DNA of 58,162 nt, from contig DAOOOW010000004.1 of NCBI GenBank assembly GCA_035387885.1, positions 1 to 58,162 of the forward strand. Reading direction: 5' to 3'. The translations under genes and the position numbers were made by a program. Under the pieces are notes generated by a model that saw only the letters and a list, made by a program, of their open reading frames with translations, did no database searches and was not told the origin of the DNA. Each line of letters starts with the position of its first letter. Position 1 is the first letter of the stretch. Source of the stretch: DAOOOW01 sp035387885 (lineage in GTDB: Bacteria > Patescibacteriota > Patescibacteriia > UBA2196). Shown here piece by piece: positions 52,301 to 58,162 of this stretch.

Positions 52301-54272
52301 ATCTCACATCAGAGAGAGCTAATCCGTGTGGTCGAACTTTCTTTATATAATCCACATTTTCAGGGTTAAATAACTTTTGTTGCAACCCCTTATCATCATA
52401 TAATGCGAGTAAGTTGCTTGTTTCAGAGTGACTTGCTACCCACTTAAATTCTTTAGTTAATCGAATAGCAAGACTTTTTAATTCTGGAGATTTTAACTTA
52501 GTAATAGCACTAGGATCGTTTGCAATCGCTTCTAAAGTCTCTGCGCTTGGTAAACTAAAATAATCAAACAATTTGCAACCCATATCGCGTAAAGCATTAA
52601 TAGTTTGTACCATATTTGGATTATTGCCCAGTCGGATATAATACTCTGGGTTATGTAGATTTATTTGACCACCGAGTGCCTTTATAACTTTAGTTGTAGC
52701 ATCCTGAACTAGACCAGCACGGACTGTTGGGTTATTAAACACCTCTGCTAATATGCTCGAACCCTGAAAGTAAATGTCATCTTTACTAGGTCTATATCCG
52801 GCCCTAGATTCAAGAGCTTCCACAAACTTTGGAAATTCCTCATTAGTAAATGCTTCCATGACGCGAGCATCTGAAGTAACAGCGGAAAGAGTATTCAAAT
52901 CAAGATTGTATTCCTGGCCATCTTGATTACTTCCCCGTAAGCATTTCAATACAACTATTGCCTCTTCTCCCCTTGCCAAGCCTTCTCCAAACATTTTATC
53001 AAGACTTGAAAGTTCCTCCACAATTAAGGGATAACCTCTTAACTCTCCCAATAATCTAACAAATTCTCGTCTTGGAGCATCATTTAAAAATGCTTTTACT
53101 TTGGGTTGAGCTAATATTTCTTGTAAATATTGCACTACTTCTCGTCTTACTTCTTGCGGTTTAGATGTGGCCTCGTAGCTATCAAATAGTTTCCTTAATG
53201 ATGGGTGACTAAATAAATAATAATATCTATCTGTAGATTCTAAAGAAACACCAGAACGATATAGTTCAACTACCGGTTTCAGCAAACCAGCTTGATCCAG
53301 AGCTATGATATTTTCAAAGACAGGTATTCTTTCTCTATAACTTGAATCTGAACCGCCTAGATTATTTAAATATGCAACAAATTCTAAATAATCTGGATTA
53401 TTCATAATTGTCTGAAGTTGGCCAATTTCTGCAACTCCTACTCTCATATTTAATGCAGCAGCCAATGTATTTACTCTTTTTATTACTTCAAGTGGAAATA
53501 CTGTTTTTGGATCAGGATTTTGCGCGAGTTTAGCTAGAAATTCTATTTGCCCAACCTCAACAGTTTTGCCATATGAACCATCGTTTGCAAACCAATCACT
53601 ACCCCATCTAGAAATATCTTGCGCAAGTTCCAGTGCTTCTTTTGCATGAGGTGCTGTAAAAAATTTACCCAATTGTCTCATCTCATCGGGAGACTTTAAC
53701 ATAAAGTCACTAAACTCGAAACCAATTTTTCGCAATCCTTCAGCCAATTCTCTGGGGTTATTATCAACAGAGACTAAGTCTTTCATTAACCTGACATGCT
53801 CCCTTCCAAGGCGCAAAGGTACACTTCTTGTTAAAGTTAGACCTGCGTACTTACTATCTGTATTTTCGTAAAAATCGTCTACTTCACCATTCCATCCTTT
53901 TGCTTTCCAATCTTCGATAACTTTCTTTTTTTGCTCATCAGATAATCCAATTGGGACATTAACATCCTTACTTTCCCTTTCATAAACAGTTGACTCCAAA
54001 TAATCAGCTAATTCTTGAAAACGATCTAAATTTCTCATTCCTTCAATACGAGCTTGCATAAATAAAGTTTGTCTGTGGATTTTATCCATTATTAAGCGAG
54101 GTGTTATTGGTCGTTCTTCTTCTTGAAGATGAGGGTTTTTTCTATTTGCAGCTGCTTTTTCTATTTTACTCCATACATTTTGATCTAGTAAGGTTTTTAT
54201 CCCCTGACTTTCTATTATCGTTACTTTTTTAACAGGTAACACTTCCCTTAGTTTTTGTTCACATATATTCAT
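49368..54272 (-). CDS. giant cytoplasmic alpha-helical repeat protein
   Basis: A 1634-aa protein with no signal peptide or membrane helix. Most of it (about 150-1060) is a degenerate helical repeat of roughly 35-45 residues. Each unit has an L-x-x-L helix, a stretch ending L-P-x-L or F-x-x-L-x-x-L, and then an aromatic turn such as Y-x-F-x-x-x-D (for example Y-Q-F-G-I-E-D, Y-V-F-N-V-W-D, Y-K-F-N-V-R-D). That suggests an alpha-solenoid scaffold. About 1060-1420 is more charged and coiled. The last 200 residues are a separate globular domain containing T-Q-S-C-Q and an R-L-S-R-S-F core. No family recognised. The gene is alone between direct repeats made of the tRNA-Ile tail. Confidence 0.75.
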   Translation of the reverse strand: MNICEQKLREVLPVKKVTIIESQGIKTLLDQNVWSKIEKAAANRKNPHLQEEERPITPRLIMDKIHRQTLFMQARIEGMRNLDRFQELADYLESTVYERESKDVNVPIGLSDEQKKKVIEDWKAKGWNGEVDDFYENTDSKYAGLTLTRSVPLRLGREHVRLMKDLVSVDNNPRELAEGLRKIGFEFSDFMLKSPDEMRQLGKFFTAPHAKEALELAQDISRWGSDWFANDGSYGKTVEVGQIEFLAKLAQNPDPKTVFPLEVIKRVNTLAAALNMRVGVAEIGQLQTIMNNPDYLEFVAYLNNLGGSDSSYRERIPVFENIIALDQAGLLKPVVELYRSGVSLESTDRYYYLFSHPSLRKLFDSYEATSKPQEVRREVVQYLQEILAQPKVKAFLNDAPRREFVRLLGELRGYPLIVEELSSLDKMFGEGLARGEEAIVVLKCLRGSNQDGQEYNLDLNTLSAVTSDARVMEAFTNEEFPKFVEALESRAGYRPSKDDIYFQGSSILAEVFNNPTVRAGLVQDATTKVIKALGGQINLHNPEYYIRLGNNPNMVQTINALRDMGCKLFDYFSLPSAETLEAIANDPSAITKLKSPELKSLAIRLTKEFKWVASHSETSNLLALYDDKGLQQKLFNPENVDYIKKVRPHGLALSDVRSILDLDSARRDLIVKLVGQFSFSLDFSFLRSTEQQEMLDRLVQNDNLRRKLFSKQTQGVFNRLKTDFGYYRLEIRDIDTIVRAPSDFPDFIGELEKKYRYSFKSKDLMPLLQLAANKEGFNDLLDMLCNHGYQFGIEDITYISQLIPYAQKLPILFSTVNQILSSEEIYLEGSKVAEQYVFNVWDIPYLLQLEAFIDRLPAIVTTLGEVMEYKFNVRDSDQLAFIIAGGYTKEQLAGLKQIHDKYKDQDSDECNINSIRNLEFIQDNEDTIARLESYNYKFRLQHAPQLRSLLESPNKEVILQTLDILRDNFSFAYNPNISQYYVKLAQIPDIEDKLREARASIVKEDLMQENNFKLFVALRADAGLYNHARKFLSDVYFRNIRDAQNRLAQFNNRMLSEAIPEEVLVKIFSVSGKATELDRIALKYGITAEIARVAQNVDWYGPLLQTNNFQEANEAMTSMMIDLAIPVVYSGLQDEELDAKKNKLIELAGKEKEFDDILEIACRSVGVFGQKYSNKGQDFDILMGAIRQSLELNLERNPKVYAQKRAELSSHQFDRIFEGMPDDARERVMKIWLDLSPRRRLRVSGDVITVEEATLSRLNRIRDILHTDLSVHLQELFITKVKELEAAIEREETNGSRAEQFAIYKKYLMTPEGLMRKDILMMYRSVEKFIRNAQEALKNPETPKEEKGKLGKILGTYEAVSDSLKALYRLGTISEKRYEARRNYLKEIEKHIGEFSGALKRLKILDPDSRSTDVNTRALEEEVLLDFGKLKGAMAEENASGQIVFETESTVNFNDLAKAPEMTQSCQRLTEVTGLNHAAYSRLLDGSNEMIDIYEMRNGEKNRLSRSFIELSKVKLTGEDQARLAVLIDRQYVNPQYQNFTYQFSNEMMLHMLDRLSADPELSLVFDSNRFAVNSDVQEVLRARGYKLRKISEEYFVNESNVRLTKYYDSFGGLNNVAQPAWEFFDGFCIIEKI

Positions 54273-54555
54273 AGATTTATACTTCTTTATTTTTTAAAAA
54301 TTTAATTTTGTATAGATTCTCAACAAAATCAGCCCCAGAGTAATTCACCAAGAAAAAATTGCCATTCAACATCAGCTAATGCTCCAGTTGCAACACAGAT
54401 AACTCCAGAATTTAGGATAATTACAACAAAAAACACGAGAACTTGAAGTGATCAATTTTTTCAATAATATCTCAATTTTATTATACATTTTTTTATTGAT
54501 TTTTAGAAGGTCAACTTTTTTTAAAATAAGTTTTGATTTGGTTTAATAAATGCAC
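54273..54555. other. non-coding spacer upstream of the giant gene
   Basis: 280 AT-rich bases without a credible frame; no strong promoter boxes recognised. Confidence 0.5.
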
Positions 54556-54591
54556 CAAAAAATCTCCCTCAAGGGAGATTTTTTGGTGCGC
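54556..54591. repeat. 36-bp direct repeat, tRNA-proximal copy and tRNA-Ile terminator
   Basis: Hairpin AAAAAATCTCCCT-CAA-GGGAGATTTTTT. The arms extend to GCACC/GGTGC, so the encoded tRNA 3' end GCACCA itself lies in the stem. Matches 49221-49256. Confidence 0.8.
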
Positions 54592-54660
54592 GTACATGGG
54601 CTCGAACCATGGACCTCGACATTATCAGTGTCGCGCTCTAACCAGCTGAGCTATACGCGC
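54584..54660 (-). tRNA. tRNA-Ile (anticodon GAT), CCA encoded
   Basis: Acceptor GCGCGTA/TACGCGC, anticodon arm CGACA-CTGATAA-TGTCG with GAT, T arm CATGG-TTCGAGC-CCATG, discriminator A then encoded CCA. 11 bases downstream of tRNA-Val on the same strand. Confidence 0.95.
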
Positions 54661-54671
54661 TAAATAAATTT

Positions 54672-54748
54672 TGGTGGGCGACACAGGAATTGAACCTGTG
54701 ACCTTTACAATGTCAATGTAACGCTCTAACCAACTGAGCTAGCCGCCC
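54672..54748 (-). tRNA. tRNA-Val (anticodon GAC), CCA encoded
   Basis: Acceptor GGGCGGC/GTCGCCC (one G-T), anticodon arm TTACA-TTGACAT-TGTAA with GAC, T arm CACAG-GTTCAAT-TCCTGTG region, discriminator A and CCA encoded. Confidence 0.95.
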
Positions 54749-54871
54749 ATAATTATTTGGTCAAATTTTACTGCCCATTTATTTTTTATTATAAACATTT
54801 TTAAAAATTTTGGCAAGGATAAATAAATTAGCCAAACAATTTAAAAAATGCTAGACTAAAATTATAATTTT

Positions 54872-55867
54872 ATGCCTGAAGAAAGACTTATCTCCAACAT
54901 TGCTAGAGATGAAGATCAAAAAATTGATCTAACTTTACGTCCGCAAAATTTAGATGATTTTATTGGTCAAAACAAGATTAAGCAAGGTTTAAAAATTTTC
55001 ATGCAAGCTGCTAAAAATCGTGGCGAAGCTTTAGAACATACTTTATTATACGGCTCACCAGGACTCGGCAAAACCACTCTGGCTCATATTATTGCCAAAG
55101 AAATGAACGCCAACATCCGAGTAACTTCTGGTCCGGCCATTGAAAGAGCTGGTGACTTGGCAGCAATCTTAACTAACTTAGAAGCTAATAATATTTTATT
55201 TATTGATGAAATTCACCGTTTAAATAAAACTATTGAAGAAGTCCTCTACCCAGCTATGGAAGATTATGCTCTAGATTTAATTATTGGCAAAGGACCCTCA
55301 GCTCGAACTTTAAGAATTGATTTGCCCAAATTTACTCTCATTGGCGCCACCACCCGTTTAAGTTTGCTGTCTTCACCGCTCCGCGATCGCTTTGGCACCA
55401 CCTATCGTTTGGATTATTACAATTTTGAAGAAATGGGTCAAATTATTAGTCGCTCAGCTAAAATTTTAAATTGCCAAATAGATTCAACCTCAGCCGAAAA
55501 AATTGCTACGCGTAGTCGTAAAACTCCTCGCATTGCTAATCGTCTCTTAAAAAGAGTTAGAGATTTTGCTGAAGTCAAACAAAATGGTATAATTGATGAG
55601 AATACTTGTGAAGAAACATTTAAAATGCTAATGGTTGATGAATTGGGTCTGGACGAAATTGATCGTGAAATTTTAAAAATTATTATCGAAAAATTTAATG
55701 GCGGTCCAGTTGGTTTAAATACTATTGCTGCTTCCACTGGCGAAGAAATGTCTACTATTGAAGATATTTATGAACCTTTTCTAATGCAACTCGGTTTTTT
55801 AGACAGAACCCCGAGAGGAAGAAGTGTCACAGATTTGGGCAAAAAACACTTAGGATACACAAAATAA
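54872..55867 (+). CDS. ruvB: Holliday junction branch-migration helicase RuvB
   Basis: A 331-aa AAA+ motor that drives Holliday junctions with RuvA. Walker A GSPGLGKT is at residues 61-68, Walker B FIDEIH at 110-115, sensor G-A-T-T-R at 158-162 and arginine finger R-D-R-F-G at 171-175. The winged-helix DNA-binding domain fills the C-terminus (G-G-P-V-G-L-N-T-I-A, then T-P-R-G-R). Full length. A TAGACT/TATAAT-rich stretch lies within 20 bases of the ATG, so the leader is very short. Confidence 0.96.
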   Translation: MPEERLISNIARDEDQKIDLTLRPQNLDDFIGQNKIKQGLKIFMQAAKNRGEALEHTLLYGSPGLGKTTLAHIIAKEMNANIRVTSGPAIERAGDLAAILTNLEANNILFIDEIHRLNKTIEEVLYPAMEDYALDLIIGKGPSARTLRIDLPKFTLIGATTRLSLLSSPLRDRFGTTYRLDYYNFEEMGQIISRSAKILNCQIDSTSAEKIATRSRKTPRIANRLLKRVRDFAEVKQNGIIDENTCEETFKMLMVDELGLDEIDREILKIIIEKFNGGPVGLNTIAASTGEEMSTIEDIYEPFLMQLGFLDRTPRGRSVTDLGKKHLGYTK

Positions 55868-56008
55868 AAATCCGAAATCCTAAATTTGAAATTCGAAACA
55901 AATTCGAATATTTAATATTTAAATATTAAAAAATAAAATTTTATAATTTTGAATTTATAATTTAATTATTTTTCGAATTTCGATATTCGAATTTCGAATT
56001 TAAATCCA
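55868..56008. repeat. AATTCGAA-type repeat spacer
   Basis: Iterated GAAATTCGAA / TTCGAATTTC words in both orientations form a long imperfect palindrome between ruvB and the next gene. No other signal. Confidence 0.5.
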
Positions 56009-56233
56009 ATGTCTTTCCCTTTAATTATTATTTTAATTTTTTATTTAATTGTTACTTTATGTTTTTTAGTTTTTACTTTTTTTAATCTCTATCATGCCTG
56101 GCGTTTCGGTATGAATAGTTTTACTAATTTTTTTACCATTTTTTTATATGTTTTCAGTTTAATTATTCTGTTTATCTGGAGTTTAAGTTTCTTAACTGCC
56201 TTTGATTGGTCCACGGCCATAAACTTTTTTTAA
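56009..56233 (+). CDS. small two-helix membrane protein
   Basis: A 74-aa protein with two hydrophobic helices (about 3-28 and 43-68), joined by Y-H-A-W-R-F-G-M-N-S. No family recognised, but its place just before a PH-domain membrane protein suggests a related envelope role. Confidence 0.65.
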   Translation: MSFPLIIILIFYLIVTLCFLVFTFFNLYHAWRFGMNSFTNFFTIFLYVFSLIILFIWSLSFLTAFDWSTAINFF

Positions 56234-56294
56234 TAAAATTTTTAATTTCTAATTTAGAATTTATTTGAAATTTATTATTTGGATTTTGGAATTT

Positions 56295-56334
56295 ATTTTT
56301 CCGCTTTTAGCGGATCCGCTAAAAGCGGAAAAAT
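56295..56334. promoter_or_regulatory. perfect 40-bp palindrome abutting a start codon
   Basis: A 20-base arm ending AGCGGA and its exact complement, centred at 56314/56315 (GGATCC), ending 3 bases before the ATG at 56338. In RNA it would occlude the ribosome-binding region. Confidence 0.75.
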
Positions 56335-56337
56335 CTT

Positions 56338-56901
56338 ATGCCCTACCCTACCCTTTTCCCAGGTCAAGAACCAGATGAAAAAATAATCCTCGTACTCCGT
56401 AGGCACGCTTGGCATCTTTTTAAGATGATTTTTATCTATGCTGTTTTATTAATTTTGCCTTTCTTGTTACATTACATATTAATCATAGACACTGAAGCAT
56501 TGGCCACAGCACTTGGTTTGCTATTTTATAAAATGTTTTTAAGTTTATATTATTTTGCTTTAATCACATTTTTCTATCGCTCTTGGATAGATTATTATTT
56601 AGATATTTGGGTGATTACTTCTGAGCGTATTGTCAACATAGAACAACAAGGACTTTTTTCTCGTGAAATTTCTTCTTTCAGACTTTTTCGTATCCAAGAC
56701 GTTTCAGCTGATGTTAAAGGTTTATTATCAACTTTTTTTCATTTTGGTGATGTGCATGTACAGACAGCCGGCGCCGAATCCAATTTTATTTTTAAACAAG
56801 TGCCAGATCCCTATCGGGTTACTAAACAAATTATGGAATTGGTGGATTGGAAAAAAAAGCATATGTCAGAACAAGAAATAACTACTGAAGGGATAGAATA
56901 A
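56338..56901 (+). CDS. PH-domain (YdbS/DUF304-like) membrane protein
   Basis: A 187-aa protein. F-P-G-Q-E-P-D-E-K-I-I-L at residues 7-18, membrane helices at about 33-50 and 60-82, then a bacterial PH domain: W-V-I-T-S-E-R-I-V-N-I-E-Q, F-R-L-F-R-I-Q-D-V, and G-D-V-H-V-Q-T-A-G. The role in CPR is unknown; related proteins sit at the membrane. The start is the ATG directly after the 40-bp palindrome. Confidence 0.85.
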   Translation: MPYPTLFPGQEPDEKIILVLRRHAWHLFKMIFIYAVLLILPFLLHYILIIDTEALATALGLLFYKMFLSLYYFALITFFYRSWIDYYLDIWVITSERIVNIEQQGLFSREISSFRLFRIQDVSADVKGLLSTFFHFGDVHVQTAGAESNFIFKQVPDPYRVTKQIMELVDWKKKHMSEQEITTEGIE

Positions 56902-57010
56902 AAAATCATAATTCGTAAACCGTAATCTGTAATCTGTAAAAGGAATATATAATTAATTTTGAAGTCTTATTACGAGTTACAAATTACCAGTTACGAGTTA
57001 CTTTTATCTT
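56902..57010 (+). repeat. degenerate GTAATCTG/ATTACGAG repeat spacer before queA
   Basis: CGTAATCTGTAATCTGTAA on the left, TTACAAATTACCAGTTACGA on the right, able to fold on each other; ends 10 bases before the ATG. Same style as 2463-2556. Confidence 0.5.
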
Positions 57011-58084
57011 ATGCTAACTTCTCTATTTAATTACCACCTACCCCAAGATTTGATTGCTCAGACCCCTATTACTCCCCGCGATCATTCGCGGCTTTTTGTT
57101 TATGACAGAAAAAATAATAAAATTAAACATGATTTTTTTTATAATTTAAATAAATATTTAAAAACTGGCGATTGTTTGGTTTTTAATAATAGCCAAGTTT
57201 TTCCAGCCAGATTAATTATGCAAAAAAAGACTGGGGGCAAAGTGGAAGTGTTTTTATTACGGGATTTGGGCAAGGGAAAATGGGAATGTTTGATTAGAGG
57301 AAAAGTAAAATTGAATTATGAATTAAAAATTATGAATTATGGGAAAAAATCAATCACTTCTGTAAATTTTTTGGGAAAAATTTTAAAAAAAACAGAAAAT
57401 GGTAACTGGATAATAAAATTTAACATCACAGGTAAAAATTTTTTAAATTTCCTAGATAAACATGCTGCCACTCCCCTGCCTCCATATATTAAAACTGCTG
57501 ACTCTAAAAAAATAAGACAACAATACCAAACTGTATATGCCAAAATCTCTGGCTCTGCAGCTGCCCCAACCGCTGGCTTGCATTTTACTAAAAAACTTTT
57601 GACTACTCTGGAAAAAACTGGCATAAGAACAGAATTTATAACTCTGCATGTCGGGCTGGGCACTTTCCGACCAGTCAAAACTAAAAATATTGAAGAACAT
57701 CAGATGCATGCTGAATATGCTTGCCTAGATCATGCCACAGCCAAGCATTTAAACGAAGTTAAAAAATCTGGTGGTAGAATTATTGCTGTAGGCACCACCA
57801 CTGCCAGAGTCTTGGAAACCGCCACCAATAACCTGGGTAAAATTAAACCACTTAATGATTTTATCAATCCTTTTTTTTATCCAAGTTATAAATTTAAATG
57901 CCTTGATGGCCTAATCAGCAATTTTCATTTACCAGAATCTACTTTGATAATGCTCTTGGCAGCATTTTTGTCTAACAATAAAACAAAAACTTGGGGTATT
58001 AAAAAAATTCAAGAACTTTACAAGGAAGCTATCCAGAAAAAGTATCGTTTTTATTCTTTTGGCGATGCCATGCTGATATTATGA
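57011..58084 (+). CDS. queA: S-adenosylmethionine:tRNA ribosyltransferase-isomerase
   Basis: A 357-aa enzyme that adds the epoxycyclopentane ring to preQ1 in tRNA anticodons (queuosine pathway). Motifs are L-P-x-x-L-I-A-Q-T-P near residue 10, R-L-x-V near 27, F-N-N-S-Q-V-F-P-A-R near 58, A-A-P-T-A-G-L-H-F near 190 and H-V-G-L-G-T-F-R-P-V near 214. The C-terminus is complete (Y-S-F-G-D-A-M). The tRNA-Asn genes in this window have GUU anticodons, which are natural substrates. Confidence 0.95.
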   Translation: MLTSLFNYHLPQDLIAQTPITPRDHSRLFVYDRKNNKIKHDFFYNLNKYLKTGDCLVFNNSQVFPARLIMQKKTGGKVEVFLLRDLGKGKWECLIRGKVKLNYELKIMNYGKKSITSVNFLGKILKKTENGNWIIKFNITGKNFLNFLDKHAATPLPPYIKTADSKKIRQQYQTVYAKISGSAAAPTAGLHFTKKLLTTLEKTGIRTEFITLHVGLGTFRPVKTKNIEEHQMHAEYACLDHATAKHLNEVKKSGGRIIAVGTTTARVLETATNNLGKIKPLNDFINPFFYPSYKFKCLDGLISNFHLPESTLIMLLAAFLSNNKTKTWGIKKIQELYKEAIQKKYRFYSFGDAMLIL

Positions 58085-58162
58085 ACTTCAAAAATTATCC
58101 CCAACCATGTTTTAGGAACACACATTTGGCGGTTAATTAATTATGAAAAATATTAAATTCTT

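Noticed and set aside
58143..58162. Start of a further gene at the right edge
   Set aside because: An ATG followed by six codons runs into the window end; too short to support, no SD or promoter seen.

Overview
The window is an AT-rich bacterial chromosome segment. It carries one full 16S rRNA gene, five tRNA genes, housekeeping genes (dnaG, rpoD, ruvB, queA, guaC) and many small membrane or secreted proteins of unknown function. The 16S departs from normally invariant positions: GCAGCAGCGG at the 515 site, ATAGACGGGG at 910-920 and TGTACTCACTGCCCG near 1390. It stands alone, with no 23S or 5S beside it. Few genes have a strong Shine-Dalgarno sequence, and several -10 boxes sit so close to the ATG that the mRNA would be leaderless. 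Together this points to a Patescibacteria (CPR) lineage. Class-level placement is not possible by eye.

Layout. 1-420: tRNA-Gly plus decayed copies. 480-6315: a DUF167 protein and a MacAB-like export system (adaptor and ATPase on +, two different FtsX/MacB permeases on -, convergent). 6379-9757: tRNA-Asn 1, a structured GC-rich stretch, and a large secreted protein with a type IX secretion C-terminal sorting domain, an odd cargo for a CPR cell. 9761-14173: Gmad2 protein, TspO, an ABC exporter with a partner. 14268-23793: guaC, then a mannoside/glycan block (HAD phosphatase, GH130, GT4 fused to a glycosidase-like domain, a second alpha/alpha-barrel glycosidase, GT4, PIG-L deacetylase, PGI/PMI). 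24075-33475: a redox and metal island read from one perfect consensus promoter. It holds two NifX-type proteins, a MinD/ferredoxin ATPase, DUF134 and DUF5320 proteins, a ZIP transporter, two thioredoxin/CcdA-like fusions, encapsulated-ferritin-like proteins, an Mrp ATPase, a peroxiredoxin and YibE/F. It shows internal duplication, gene conversion and decay. 33560-35102: ECF sigma factor, candidate membrane anti-sigma and a small secreted protein.

35210-42273 looks like a genomic island. A 41-bp direct repeat consisting of the terminator and last bases of tRNA-Asn 2 lies at both ends and encloses about 7 kb of uncharacterised membrane/secreted genes. 42753-46003 is rpoD-dnaG. 46186-47000 is a small transcription unit with its own promoter, strong SD sites and terminator; it encodes an 80-aa protein and a broken zinc-ribbon/membrane protein. 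47114-49170 is the 16S unit: perfect promoter, boxA, a 22-bp processing stem, and a leader segment that imitates the 5' end of 16S itself. 49221-54591 repeats the island pattern: a 36-bp direct repeat made of the tRNA-Ile 3' end plus terminator encloses one 1634-aa alpha-helical repeat protein. tRNA-Ile, tRNA-Val, ruvB, a small membrane protein, a PH-domain membrane protein and queA close the window.

The most unusual theme is that four of the five tRNA genes have nearby partial copies of their own ends, and two of these copies bound multi-kilobase cargo without any recognisable integrase.
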